NCBI RefSeq assembly: GCF_003324565.1 | Contig: NZ_QOLA01000011.1 | Coordinates: 124,001-188,000 of the forward strand | DNA length: 64,000 nt | Direction of reading: 5' to 3' | Source of the DNA: Streptomyces sp. SDr-06 | GTDB lineage: Bacteria; Actinomycetota; Actinomycetes; Streptomycetales; Streptomycetaceae | Shown: positions 25,618-35,900 of the stretch, one piece after another | Position numbering within the stretch: position 1 is the first letter of the stretch | Layout of the letters: every line of letters starts with the position of its first letter | Notes under the pieces: generated by a model | Told to the model about the DNA's origin: nothing | Database searches by the model: none | Seen by the model: the letters and a program-made list of their open reading frames with translations, nothing else | Translations under genes and position numbers: made by a program

Positions 25618-26775
25618 TCACCCATGCAGCGGCAGTTGCTGGACCAGCAGCTTTCCGGCCATGGTCACGCCGCCGTCCATGGCGATGGCAAGACCGTCGG
25701 CGTAGACGTGGGGTCCCTCGACCACCGGTCGCGAGTCCTCCTCGCCGTCCTCGGTGCCGACCTCGCCGAGCAGATACGGAATGGGGCTGTGCCCGTGCAC
25801 CACGCGCTGCCCGCCGTACGCCGCGAGCAGCTCGCGGGCGGCCTGCGGGCCGGAGTCGTCCCGGAACGCGAAGCGCTTGGTGAACTTGCGGAACAGGTCC
25901 CAGCACTCGTCGGCGTCGTTGCGGTTGAGGATGGCGTGGACGGTGTCGTTGACGGCCTCGATGGAGTCGCCGTACTCCAGATAGGCGGTCGTGTCGGAGT
26001 GCATCAGGAGGTGGTCGTCCTCCTGCTCGATCGCGTCGAGCCGGGACATCCACTGCAGGTGTACGTCCTGGAGCCGGTCCATGTCGGCCTTCTGGCCGCC
26101 GTTGAGCAGCCAGGCGGCCTGGAAGGTGGCCGTGCCCGCCCCGGAGTTGACCGGGGTGTCGGCGAACCGCTTGGCGCCGATGAGCAGCAGCTCGTGGTTG
26201 CCCATGAGGGCCTTGCAGTACCCGCCGGCGGCCGCGGCCTCGGCGGAGAGTCGCATGACCAGGTCGATGACGCCGATGCCGTCGGGGCCCCGGTCGGTGA
26301 AGTCGCCGAGGAACCAGAGGCGGGCGGTGCCCGCGGCCCAGTGGCCGGACTCGTCGATGAGCCCCTGGGCGCGCAGGGCGGCCAGGAGTTCGTCGAGATA
26401 GCCGTGGACGTCGCCGACGACGTACAGCGGGCCGGGCCCCTCGGACACCTCGGACGCGGCGAGGGGCTCGACCGTCGGCAGCTGGACGGTGTCCCCCCGG
26501 TGGATCACCGGGAGGTCGCGGGCGGTCGGCGTGTAGCCCTCGGGGGGCTCGTCATCCGAATAGGTGGTCACGCCGGGCGCCGGAGCGGACGCGAGGGGCA
26601 TGGGCGCCTCCGGGTGACCGACGGGCGGCTCCTGGCGGAAGACGTGCACCGCGGGATCCGGATGCGCGACCGGTTCCTCCGGCGGTGGCACGGGGGTCTG
26701 TTGCGCGTACGGCGGCACCCGGAAGTCACGCAACGTCTCCGTCCGCACGGGTCCCTGACCGGCCCCCTGAGTCAT
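25618..26775 (-). CDS. metallophosphoesterase (calcineurin-like)
   Basis: A 385-residue protein. A Pro-rich low-complexity N-terminus (about 1-110) precedes a PPP-type phosphoesterase core with the metal motifs VVGDVHGYLDE, LGDFTDRGPDG and MGNHELLLIG. The later metal/active-site His residues are in LMHSDTT and VVHGHSPI. The core is closest to serine/threonine protein phosphatases or bis(nucleosyl) tetraphosphatases; the substrate is not known. ATG 26775 has GGAGGGG about 7 nt upstream, which sets the start within a longer open frame. It is monocistronic. Confidence 0.88.
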   Translation of the reverse strand: MTQGAGQGPVRTETLRDFRVPPYAQQTPVPPPEEPVAHPDPAVHVFRQEPPVGHPEAPMPLASAPAPGVTTYSDDEPPEGYTPTARDLPVIHRGDTVQLPTVEPLAASEVSEGPGPLYVVGDVHGYLDELLAALRAQGLIDESGHWAAGTARLWFLGDFTDRGPDGIGVIDLVMRLSAEAAAAGGYCKALMGNHELLLIGAKRFADTPVNSGAGTATFQAAWLLNGGQKADMDRLQDVHLQWMSRLDAIEQEDDHLLMHSDTTAYLEYGDSIEAVNDTVHAILNRNDADECWDLFRKFTKRFAFRDDSGPQAARELLAAYGGQRVVHGHSPIPYLLGEVGTEDGEEDSRPVVEGPHVYADGLAIAMDGGVTMAGKLLVQQLPLHG

Positions 26776-27031
26776 CGACCCCTCCACCACCGTCGCGCCG
26801 CCGTACACCGTGGGAGCCGCCAGGTCGGGCGGGGCTCCGTGGTGTCGTGCGCCCATCATAGGAATGCGCCTCATGGTGTGTGACGCACCAGGGGTGGTCA
26901 ATCCGGGTGCGAGGGACCTTCTCGGGGGCTTATGTCCTCTATGTGATGGTCCAGTCCAGGCCGAAGTCCGCCGTTCGGGCCGTTGTGGAGTCATCCGTGT
27001 CCCGGCCGGGGGTCAGTGCCCGGCCGGGAGT

Positions 27032-28162
27032 TCACTCCTTGTTGGGGCCTGCCTGGTCCTTGGCCGGGGAGCGGGGCGGGCTGACCGTGGTGCGTGCCGG
27101 GCGCCGCTGGGACGACGTCCGCACGATCAGTTCGGTCGGTATCACCTGCTCGATCGGGTGACCGTTGTCGATCCCCTCGATCGCGTCGATGAGGAGCTGG
27201 ACCACCGCCGTGCCGATGCGCCGCGGTTTGAGCGAGAGGGTGGTGATGGGCGGTTCGGTGGTGGCGTACACCGTCGACTCGCTGCAGCACACGAGGAGCA
27301 GGTCCTCGGGCACCCGCAGGCCGTAGCGCCGGGCGGCCGCGAGCAGGTCGGTGCCGTTGGGGTCGAAGAGTCCGTAGACGGCGTCTGGCCGGTCCGGGCG
27401 GGCGAGCAGCCGGTCGGCTGCGACGGCACCCGCACAGGGGTCGTGGGCCGGGTAGGACTCGTACACCGGATCCTGGCCGACGCGTTCGCACCAGCTCAGA
27501 TAGGCCTCGGTGGAGAGCCGGGTGTAGGTGTCGGTGGTGGTTCCGGTGAGCAGGCCGATCCGGCGGGCGCCGGCGGCGGCGAGATGGTCGAGGAGGTCGA
27601 GTACGGCGGCCTCGTGGTCGTTGTCCACCCAGGCCGTGACGGGCAGGGAGCCCGCCGGGCGGCCGTCGGAGACGACCGGAAGGCCCTGGCGCACGAGTTC
27701 GCTGACGACGGGGTCCTGGTCGGAGGGGTCGATGACGACGGTGCCGTCGAGGGCGACGTTCGACCAGACGTCCGCCGGGCTGCGGCGTGAGGTGGCGGGC
27801 AGGATGACGAGGGCGTAGCCGCGGGCCAGCGCGGCGGAGGTCGCGGCTCTGGCCATCTCGGCGAAGTACGCGAATTCGGTGAAGGTGAAAGGTTCATCCC
27901 CGTAGGTCGTCACGGTCAGGCCGATGAGGCCCGACTTTCCGGTACGGAGCGTGCGGGCCGCTGCGGATGGGCGGTAGCCCAGCCGGTCTGCGACCTCGCG
28001 GACGTGGCGGCGGGTGGCGTCGGGGAGCCGGCCCTTGCCGTTGAGCGCGTCGGAGACGGTCGTGATGGAGACACCGGCGGCGGCGGCCACGTCCCGAATG
28101 CCCGCCCGCCCCAGCCGGCGACCGGTCGACCGGCTCACCTGGTGCTTCCCTGCTGCTGTCAT
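27032..28162 (-). CDS. LacI family transcriptional regulator
   Basis: A 376-residue LacI/GalR regulator. The helix-turn-helix is RDVAAAAGVSITTVSDALNG (about residues 20-39) with hinge YRPSAAARTLRTGKSG. A periplasmic-binding-protein-like effector domain follows (about 80-345), then a basic tail. Targets are unknown. It is divergent from the aminotransferase gene across a 408-bp gap holding a 12-bp palindrome. ATG 28162 is chosen since homology begins close by. Confidence 0.9.
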   Translation of the reverse strand: MTAAGKHQVSRSTGRRLGRAGIRDVAAAAGVSITTVSDALNGKGRLPDATRRHVREVADRLGYRPSAAARTLRTGKSGLIGLTVTTYGDEPFTFTEFAYFAEMARAATSAALARGYALVILPATSRRSPADVWSNVALDGTVVIDPSDQDPVVSELVRQGLPVVSDGRPAGSLPVTAWVDNDHEAAVLDLLDHLAAAGARRIGLLTGTTTDTYTRLSTEAYLSWCERVGQDPVYESYPAHDPCAGAVAADRLLARPDRPDAVYGLFDPNGTDLLAAARRYGLRVPEDLLLVCCSESTVYATTEPPITTLSLKPRRIGTAVVQLLIDAIEGIDNGHPIEQVIPTELIVRTSSQRRPARTTVSPPRSPAKDQAGPNKE

Positions 28163-28570
28163 GGCGAGCCGATAGTAGGGCGATGACGGGCGGTTGGCCC
28201 GGGTGCATATGCACGCGTTGACAGGCACGATTCTGCATGATCGTTAATGGTCAATGGCCTTGATATGCAAGGAAGTTGGGCGTCATGGCGTTGTGGTGAC
28301 GCTTGTCGACCCATGGGCGGCTGACAACTGTCCGATGTTTCGAAGAGGTCTCAACTCACCTTCACGGGTGATGCGCGCCACGGCGCGAGCCACCGGCGCG
28401 TGGGCGCCCGAGGAGCGCTCCCCCCTTCTCGTACGCCCGCCGGGAACCGGTTCCCGTCCCCTATTCGCAGGGAGGCCGAATCCTCATAAGGTGAGGAGTA
28501 TTGGATGTGTACGGAGCTGTCCGCGGCGGCGGGCACGGCCCCTGCACGGAACGGTCGAGGAGGACCCGCG
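28163..28570. other. 408-bp divergent gap between lacI-type gene and hisC-like gene
   Basis: Visible elements are a perfect 12-bp palindrome GTGCATATGCAC (28203-28214), 41 bp upstream of the LacI-type start. TTGACA (28218-28223) lies next to it. A relatively AT-rich stretch (28230-28270) and a GGTTCCCG/CGGGAACC inverted repeat (about 28441-28456) follow. These are candidate operator and promoter elements; no gene was found here. Confidence 0.45.
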
Positions 28571-29650
28571 GTGAGCGAGACGAGCCCCAAGCTGCGCGCC
28601 GAGCTGGACAGCATCCCCACCTACAAGCCCGGCAAGCCCGCGGCGTCGGATGGTCCGGCCGCCTACAAGCTCTCCTCGAACGAGAACCCCTACCCGCCGC
28701 TCCCGGGCGTGCTGGAGAGCGCGATGGCGGCCGCGGGGAACTTCAACCGGTACCCGGACATGGCGTGCACCGGATTGATGAACGAGCTCGCCGAGCGTTT
28801 CGGGGTCCCGCTGTCGCACCTGGCCACCGGCACCGGCTCGGTGGGCGTGGCCCAGTCGCTGATCCAGTCCACCTCCGGCCCCGGTGACGAGGTCATCTAC
28901 GCCTGGCGCTCCTTCGAGGCGTACCCGATCATCACCCAGATCAGTGGAGCGACGTCCGTCCAGGTGCCGCTGACCCCCGGCGAGGTGCACGACCTCGACG
29001 CGATGGCCGACGCGATCACCGACCGGACGCGGCTGATCTTCGTCTGCAACCCGAACAACCCGACGGGCACGGTGGTGCGCCGGGCCGAGCTGGAGCGGTT
29101 CCTGGACCGGGTGCCCTCGGACGTCCTGGTGGTGCTCGACGAGGCGTACCGGGAGTTCATCCGCGACGTCGAGGTGCCGGACGGCCTCGAGATCTACCGC
29201 GACCGGCCGAACGTGGCGGTCCTGCGCACCTTCTCCAAGGCGTACGGGCTCGCGGGGCTGCGGGTCGGCTTCGCCGTGGCGCACGAGCGGGTCGCCGCGG
29301 CGCTGCGCAAGACCGCCGTGCCCTTCGGTGTCAGCCAGCTGGCCCAGGAGGCGGCGATCGCCTCGCTGCGTGCCGAGGACGAACTGATGGGCCGCGTCGG
29401 CACGTTGGTGTGCGAGCGGCAGCGGGTGTCCGAGGGCCTGGCGCAGCAGGGCTGGACCGTGCCCGAGACGCAGGCGAACTTCGTCTGGCTGCGCCTCGGG
29501 GAGCGCACGGTCGACTTCGCCGCGGCGTGCGAGGCGGCGGGCGTGGTGGTCCGCCCGTTCGCGGGTGAGGGCGTGCGCGTCACGATCGGCGAGAGCGAGG
29601 CCAACGACCTGTTCCTCAAGGTCGCCGAGGGCTTCCGCAAGCAGGCCTGA
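28571..29650 (+). CDS. hisC: histidinol-phosphate / aromatic aminotransferase
   Basis: A 359-residue class II aminotransferase of the HisC/Pat branch. Visible features are KLSSNENPYPP, the cofactor segment FVCNPNNPTGT, VVLDEAYREF, the PLP Lys in FSKAYGLAGLRVG (about residue 222), and the C-terminal Arg in GEGVRVTIGE. It transfers an amino group between glutamate and histidinol phosphate or aromatic keto acids. There are no other his genes nearby, so it is likely a second copy (HisC2/Pat-like) rather than the his-operon gene. GTG 28571 follows GAGGAGG at 7-8 nt. Confidence 0.85.
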   Translation: MSETSPKLRAELDSIPTYKPGKPAASDGPAAYKLSSNENPYPPLPGVLESAMAAAGNFNRYPDMACTGLMNELAERFGVPLSHLATGTGSVGVAQSLIQSTSGPGDEVIYAWRSFEAYPIITQISGATSVQVPLTPGEVHDLDAMADAITDRTRLIFVCNPNNPTGTVVRRAELERFLDRVPSDVLVVLDEAYREFIRDVEVPDGLEIYRDRPNVAVLRTFSKAYGLAGLRVGFAVAHERVAAALRKTAVPFGVSQLAQEAAIASLRAEDELMGRVGTLVCERQRVSEGLAQQGWTVPETQANFVWLRLGERTVDFAAACEAAGVVVRPFAGEGVRVTIGESEANDLFLKVAEGFRKQA

Positions 29651-29680
29651 CGCGCCTCCACGGGCATCCGGGGCGGCGTC

Positions 29681-30061
29681 TCAGAGCGCGTCGACCCGGA
29701 TCGGGTCGCCGGAGCGGACCGTGGCGAGCAGCCGGGGGTCGCCGTCGATCCGGCCGAGGACGTTGCACGGGCTCGCGAGCCGGCACTCCTCGCCGCGGGA
29801 GATGGGCGTGGGGCCGTAGGGCAGCGCGAGCGCGTCGCCGTCGGTCCAGAACGCCACTGTGCCCGGCTCCACGACCTGCCGGGCGTCCGCCTCCCTGGCG
29901 GGGGAGACGGGGGTGTCGAAGTAGACCTCCTCGCCCCAGGTGTGGGCGGTGGAGGTGATCGGGAGGGCCTCCGCGAGCGCCTGGCTCGTGGAGGTCTCTT
30001 CGAGCGTCGCGGTGAGGCTGCCCGCGGGCCATGAGATGCGTATGCGCAGCTGGTTCTCCAT
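29681..30061 (-). CDS. cyclophilin-like fold protein (TM1367/DUF369 type)
   Basis: A 126-residue protein matching the small cyclophilin-like family (PF04126). Characteristic segments are WGEEVYFDTPV and GTVAFWTDGDALALPYGPTP. The family has a beta-barrel resembling cyclophilin, but prolyl isomerase activity is not established for it. It converges on hisC with a 30-bp gap and lies divergent from cydA. Confidence 0.85.
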   Translation of the reverse strand: MENQLRIRISWPAGSLTATLEETSTSQALAEALPITSTAHTWGEEVYFDTPVSPAREADARQVVEPGTVAFWTDGDALALPYGPTPISRGEECRLASPCNVLGRIDGDPRLLATVRSGDPIRVDAL

Positions 30062-30213
30062 GGCGCCGAATTCAACAATATGTTGAAAGCCTTGGGAAGA
30101 GGCTGTTCATGTTCGCCCGTGGGTCGCCCGTGGGTCGCCCGTGGTTCGCCCGCACCCGCAAAAGGGACCCCCCTGAACGCCCTCGACAGTCAGTGCGACA
30201 TAATGCTTGTGAA

Positions 30214-30229
30214 TGTGAACGCGTTCACA
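30214..30229. promoter_or_regulatory. Rex operator (ROP) of cydABCD
   Basis: TGTGAACGCGTTCACA is a perfect 16-bp palindrome. It matches the Rex operator consensus TGTGAAC-N3-TTCACA known from S. coelicolor cydA. A CATAAT (30199-30204) just upstream is a likely -10 box, so Rex would block initiation when NADH is low relative to NAD+ and release under oxygen limitation. Confidence 0.93.
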
Positions 30230-30314
30230 AGCGTGGCCCGCTTCGTCCCATGATCGGGGGGATTGAGGGGGCAAGCTGCGGCTGTGACCACGGCGATGTA
30301 AGGAGAGTGCCGAC

Positions 30315-31823
30315 GTGGACCTGGCTCTGGCGCCGGAGACCCTGGCGCGATGGCAGTTCGGTATCACCACCGTCTACCACTTCCTCTTCGTCCCCCTGAC
30401 GATCTCGCTGGCCGCGCTCGTCGCGGGCCTGGAGACCGCCTGGGTGCGAACGGGGAAGGACAAGTACCTCAAGGCGACCAAGTTCTGGGGCAAGCTCTTT
30501 CTGATCAACATCGCGATGGGTGTGGTCACGGGCATCGTCCAGGAATTCCAGTTCGGCATGAACTGGTCCGACTACTCCAGGTTCGTCGGTGACGTCTTCG
30601 GCGCCCCGCTCGCCTTCGAGGCGCTCATCGCCTTCTTCTTCGAGTCCACCTTCATCGGGCTCTGGATCTTCGGCTGGGACAAGCTGCCGAAGAAGATCCA
30701 CTGCGCCTGCATCTGGCTGGTCTCGATCGGCACCATCCTGTCCGCCTACTTCATCCTGGCGGCCAACTCCTGGATGCAGCACCCGGTCGGCTACAAGCTC
30801 AACAAGGCCACCGGGCGCGCGGAGCTCACCGACTTCTGGCACGTCCTGACCCAGGACACCACCCTGGTCGTCGTCTTCCACACGCTGACCGCGGCCTTCC
30901 TCACCGGCGGCGCGTTCATGGTCGGCGTGGCCGCCATCCACCTGCGCCGCAAGAAGCACATCCCGGTGATGCGTACGTCGCTGCGGCTCGGCCTGGTCAC
31001 GCTGGTGATCGGCGGGCTGCTCACGGCCGTCAGCGGCGACTCGCTCGGCAAGGTCATGTTCAAGCAGCAGCCGATGAAGATGGCCGCCGCTGAGGCGCTG
31101 TGGGACGGCCAGAACTCCGCGCCCTTCTCGATCTTCGCCGTCGGCGACGTGGCCAAGGGCCACAACGACGTCGAGATCTCGGTGCCCGGAATACTGTCCT
31201 TCCTCGCCGACAACGACTTCTCCTCCTACGTCCCCGGCATCAACGACGTGAACAAGGCGGAGCAGCAGAAGTTCGGGCCCGGCGACTACCGGCCGAACAT
31301 CCCGGTCACGTTCTGGGGCTTCCGCTGGATGATCGGCTTCGGCATGACGTCCTTCGTCATCGGCCTGGTGGGCCTGTGGCTCACCCGGAAGAAGTTCATG
31401 CTGGCTCCGGGGATGCGGACCGGTGAGGACGAGGTGCCGAATCTGGTGCTCTTCAAGAGCACGGCACTCGGCACCCGACTGACCAAGTGGTACTGGTTCT
31501 TCGCCGTCTGGACGCTCGGCTTCCCGCTGATCGCCAACTCGTGGGGCTGGATCTTCACCGAGATGGGCCGTCAGCCGTGGGTCGTGTACGGCGTCCTGCG
31601 CACCAAGGACGCGGTCTCCCCCACGGTCTCGCAGGGCGAGGTCCTCACCTCGATGATCGTCTTCACGCTGCTGTACGCCGTGCTCGCCGTGGTCGAGGTC
31701 AAGCTGCTGGTCAAGTACGTCAAGGCCGGGCCGCCCGAGCTCACCGAAGCCGACCTCAACCCGCCCACCAAGATCGGCGGGGACGACCACGACCCCGACC
31801 GGCCGATGGCCTTCTCGTACTGA
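30315..31823 (+). CDS. cydA: cytochrome bd oxidase subunit I
   Basis: A 502-residue membrane subunit that oxidises quinol and carries the haems of the bd oxidase. The N-terminus has RWQFGITTVYHFLFVPLT with the first haem ligand His (about residue 22). About nine membrane segments are present, with haem-region features FHTLTAAF and the quinol loop KFGPGDYRPNIPVTFWGFR. The short Q loop is of the actinobacterial type. GTG 30315 has GGAGAGTG about 6 nt upstream. It heads cydA-cydB-cydCD under a Rex operator. Confidence 0.96.
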   Translation: MDLALAPETLARWQFGITTVYHFLFVPLTISLAALVAGLETAWVRTGKDKYLKATKFWGKLFLINIAMGVVTGIVQEFQFGMNWSDYSRFVGDVFGAPLAFEALIAFFFESTFIGLWIFGWDKLPKKIHCACIWLVSIGTILSAYFILAANSWMQHPVGYKLNKATGRAELTDFWHVLTQDTTLVVVFHTLTAAFLTGGAFMVGVAAIHLRRKKHIPVMRTSLRLGLVTLVIGGLLTAVSGDSLGKVMFKQQPMKMAAAEALWDGQNSAPFSIFAVGDVAKGHNDVEISVPGILSFLADNDFSSYVPGINDVNKAEQQKFGPGDYRPNIPVTFWGFRWMIGFGMTSFVIGLVGLWLTRKKFMLAPGMRTGEDEVPNLVLFKSTALGTRLTKWYWFFAVWTLGFPLIANSWGWIFTEMGRQPWVVYGVLRTKDAVSPTVSQGEVLTSMIVFTLLYAVLAVVEVKLLVKYVKAGPPELTEADLNPPTKIGGDDHDPDRPMAFSY

Positions 31824-31840
31824 GCTGAGGAGATCGAGGC

Positions 31841-32842
31841 ATGGAACTCCACGACGTCTGGTTCGTACTCATCGCCGTCCTGTGGATCGGCTACTTCTTC
31901 CTGGAGGGATTCGACTTCGGAATCGGCATCCTGACGAAGTTGCTGGCCCGGGACCGCACCGAGAAGCGCGTCCTGATCAACACCATCGGCCCCGTCTGGG
32001 ACGGCAACGAGGTGTGGTTGCTCACCGCCGGCGGAGCGACCTTCGCCGCCTTCCCCGAGTGGTACGCGACGCTCTTCTCCGGCTTCTACCTGCCGCTGTT
32101 GATCATCCTGGTCTGCCTGATCGTCCGCGGTGTCGCCTTCGAGTACCGGGCGAAGCGGCCGGAGGAGAAGTGGCAGCGCAACTGGGAGCAGGCCATCTTC
32201 TGGACCTCGCTCATCCCGGCGTTCCTCTGGGGCGTGGCCTTCGCCAACATCACGCGCGGCGTGAAGATCGACGCGCACATGGAGTACGTGGGCACCTTCT
32301 GGGATCTGCTCAACCCGTTCTCGATCCTGGGCGGCCTGGTCACGCTCTTCCTGTTCACCTTCCACGGCGCGGTGTTCGCCTCGCTCAAGACGCTCGGGGA
32401 CATCCGCGAGCGGGCCCGGGCGCTGGCGCTCAAGCTGGGTCTGGCGACGGCCGTGCTCGCGCTCGGCTTCCTGATCTGGACGCAGGCCTCGCGCGGGGAC
32501 ACGAAGAGCCTGGTCGCGATGGCCGTTGCCGTACTCGCGCTGGTCGGGGCGATCGCGGCCATCAAGATCGGGCGGGAGGGCTGGTCGTTCGCGCTGTCGG
32601 GCGTCACGATCGCGGCCGCGGTGGCGATGCTCTTCCTGACGCTCTTCCCGAACGTCATGCCGTCCTCGCTGAACGACGCCTGGAACCTCACGGTCTCCAA
32701 CGCCTCGTCCAGCCCGTACACACTGAAGATCATGACCTGGTGTGCGGGGATCGCGACCCCGGTCGTGCTCCTCTACCAGGGCTGGACCTACTGGGTGTTC
32801 CGCAAGCGGATCGGCACGAAGAACATCGCCGACGCGCACTGA
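31841..32842 (+). CDS. cydB: cytochrome bd oxidase subunit II
   Basis: A 333-residue membrane protein of the CydB family with eight to nine membrane segments. Typical features are FLEGFDFGIGIL near the N-terminus and TIGPVWDGNEVWLL (about residues 48-61). It pairs with CydA to form the oxygen-reducing oxidase. It starts 17 nt after cydA and ends 31 nt before a parS palindrome. Confidence 0.96.
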   Translation: MELHDVWFVLIAVLWIGYFFLEGFDFGIGILTKLLARDRTEKRVLINTIGPVWDGNEVWLLTAGGATFAAFPEWYATLFSGFYLPLLIILVCLIVRGVAFEYRAKRPEEKWQRNWEQAIFWTSLIPAFLWGVAFANITRGVKIDAHMEYVGTFWDLLNPFSILGGLVTLFLFTFHGAVFASLKTLGDIRERARALALKLGLATAVLALGFLIWTQASRGDTKSLVAMAVAVLALVGAIAAIKIGREGWSFALSGVTIAAAVAMLFLTLFPNVMPSSLNDAWNLTVSNASSSPYTLKIMTWCAGIATPVVLLYQGWTYWVFRKRIGTKNIADAH

Positions 32843-32866
32843 CCCTCCGGGTCCCCACGCTCCAGG

Positions 32867-32894
32867 GGGGTGTGTTTCACGTGAAACACACCCC
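32867..32894. other. parS site 7 inside a 28-bp perfect palindrome
   Basis: The core GTTTCACGTGAAAC is at 32874-32887. GGGGTGT and ACACCCC extend it to a perfect 28-bp palindrome in the cydB-cydCD gap, which could also fold as a hairpin in the operon mRNA. Confidence 0.93.
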
Positions 32895-32926
32895 TCCGGG
32901 CCCGCTCTGATCCTTCCGGTTGGGGG

Positions 32927-35900
32927 ATGTTTCACGTGAAACCGATCGACCCGCGTCTGCTCCGGTACGCCCGCGCCACCCGGTTCTTCCTCGCCGTGGT
33001 GGTGGCCCTCGGTCTGGTCGGGGCCGGGCTGATCGTCGCCCAGGCCATGCTCATCGCCGACATCGTCGTGGGCGCGTTCCAGCACGGCTACGACGCGGCC
33101 GGTCTGCGGGCGCCGCTCCTGTACCTGGCGGCGGTCGCGGTCGGGCGGGGCCTGGTCTCCTGGCTGACCGAGCTCGCCGCGCACCGGGCGAGCGCGGCGG
33201 TCAAGTCGGAACTGCGGGGCAGGCTCCTGGAGCGGGCGGCCGGACTCGGCCCCGAGTGGCTGAGCGGCCGGCGCACGGGGTCGCTGGTCGCACTCGCCAC
33301 CCGCGGTGTCGACGCGCTCGACGACTACTTCGCGCGCTACCTCCCGCAACTGGGCCTCGCCATCGTGGTGCCGGTGGCGGTGCTCGCGCGCATCGTCACC
33401 GAGGACTGGGTGTCCGCGGCCACGATCGTCATCACTCTGCCGCTCATCCCGCTGTTCATGATCCTCATCGGCTGGGCCACCCAGTCGCAGATGGACCGCC
33501 AGTGGCGGCTGTTGTCCCGACTGTCGGGGCACTTCCTCGACGTGGTCGCCGGGCTGCCCACGCTCAAGGTGTTCGGGCGGGCCAAGGCCCAGGCCGAGTC
33601 GATCAGGACGATCACCGCCGAATACCGCCGGGCGACCCTGAAGACCCTGCGGATCGCCTTCATCTCGTCCTTCGCACTGGAACTGCTCGCGACGATCTCG
33701 GTGGCGCTGGTCGCGGTCGGCATCGGTATGCGCCTGGTCCACGGCGACCTCGACCTCTACACCGGACTGGTGATCCTGATCCTGGCCCCGGAGGCCTACC
33801 TGCCGCTGCGCCAGGTCGGGGCGCAGTACCACGCGGCGGCGGAGGGGCTCTCGGCCGCGGAGGAGATCTTCGAGGTCCTGGAGACCCCGCTGCCCGAGAC
33901 CGGCACGGGCGAGGTGCCCGCCGGTCCCGTCCGCATCGAGATCGATGCCGTGACCGTGCGCCACCCCGGACGTACGGAGCCCTCCCTGGCCGCCGCCTCC
34001 CTCGTGGTGGAGCCGGGCGAGACGGTGGCGCTGACCGGGCCCAGCGGCGCCGGGAAGTCCACGCTCCTCAACGCGGTGCTCGGCTTCGTGGCCCCCGAGG
34101 ACGGCGGCCGGGTCCTCGTCTCGGGGGCGGACCTCTCCACGCTCTCCCTCGCTCACTGGCGCGAGCGGATCGCCTGGGTGCCGCAACGTCCGCACCTCTT
34201 CGCGGGATCCGTCGCGGAGAACGTCCGCCTCGCCCGCCCGGACGCTTCCGACGCGGCCGTGCTCGACGCGCTGCGCGCCGCGGGCGCGGACGACTTCGTG
34301 GGCGCGCTGCCGGACGGCGCGGCCACGCTCCTGGGCGAGGACGGCGCCGGCCTCTCGGCCGGGCAGCGCCAACGTCTCGCCCTGGCCCGGGCCTTCCTGG
34401 CGGACCGTCCGGTGCTGCTGCTCGACGAACCGACGGCCGCCCTCGACGGTGAGACCGAGGCGGGCATCGTCGACGCGGTGCGCAGGCTGGCGGTCGGCCG
34501 TACGGTCCTGCTCGTCGTGCACCGCCCCGCGCTGCTGGCGGTCGCGGACCGGGTGATGGAGCTGCGGCCCGCCGAGGCGCCGACCCGAGGCCCGGCGCGA
34601 GAAGCACTCTCCCCCGCACCAAGTACCAAGGAAATGCCGCCGGTTGAGGGTCCCGTCGTGGTCACGGCCGGGGCGGGCCTCCCGGCCGCCCGCAAGCCGC
34701 TCGCCCGGGTCCGTGCCGCGGCCCGTGGACTGCGCGGCCGCCTCGCCCTCGCCCTGCTGCTCGGCGCGCTGGCGCTCGGCTCGGCCGTGGGGCTCATGGC
34801 CACCTCCGGCTGGCTCATCTCACGCGCGTCCCAGCAGCCGCCGGTGCTCTATCTGATGGTGGCCGTCACCGCGACCCGGGCCTTCGGCATCGGCCGCGCC
34901 GTGTTCCGCTACGCCGAACGCCTCGTCTCGCACGATGCCGTGCTGCGGATGCTGGCCGAACTGCGGGTCGCGGTCTACCGGAGGCTCGAGCGCATCGCGC
35001 CCGCCGGCCTGCGCACGACCCGGCGCGGCGACCTGCTCTCCCGCCTCGTCGCCGATGTGGACGAACTCCAGGACTACTGGCTGCGCTGGGCCCTGCCGGC
35101 CGGGGTCGCCGTCGTCGTCTCCGTCCTCAGCGCCGCGTTCACCGCGTGGCTGCTGCCCGAGGCCGGTGCCGTCCTCGCCGCGGGACTCCTCGTCGCCGGG
35201 GTCGTGGTGCCGTTCGTCAGCGGAGCCCTGGCACGACGGGCCGAGCAGCAGCTGGCCCCGGCCCGCGGGACGCTCGCCACCCGGGTGGCCGATCTGCTCA
35301 CCGGAACCGGCGAGCTGACGGTGGCAGGTGCCCTCGGCCGCCGTACCCGTGACGTGAGCGACGCCGACTCGTGGCTGACCCGGATCGCCTCGCGGGGCGC
35401 CGCCGCCACCGCGCTCGGCGGCGGGCTCTCCGCGCTGGTCTGCGGTCTCACCGTGGCCGCCGCCGCGCTGGTCGGCGCGCAGGCGGTCGCGGCCGGCCGA
35501 CTCGACGGGGTGCAGCTGGCGGTGGTCGTGCTGGTTCCGCTCGCGGCCTTCGAGGCCGTCACCGGGCTGCCGCTCGCCGTGCAGTCCCGTCAGCGGGTCC
35601 GGCGCAGCGCGGAACGCGTCTACGAGGTGCTCGACGCCCCCGCCCCCGTACAGGAGCCGGACGCGCCGCTCACCGCGCCCGCCTCGCCGTTCCCGCTGGA
35701 GCTGCGAGGTCTCAGCGCCCGGTACGCCGGGCAGCGGCGGGACGCGCTGCACGACTTCGGGCTGCGCCTCACCGAGGGAACGCGGGTCGCCGTCGTCGGG
35801 ACCTCGGGATCCGGCAAGACCACGCTCGCCCAGGTGCTGCTCCGCTTCCTGGACGCCAAGGAGGGCACGTACGAGATCGGCGGGAGCGACGCGAGCCGGC

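Noticed and set aside
31571..34522. 983-codon open frame on the minus strand across cydA-cydB-cydCD
   Set aside because: Three well-supported cyd genes lie on the opposite strand; the frame is kept open by GC-rich codon use.
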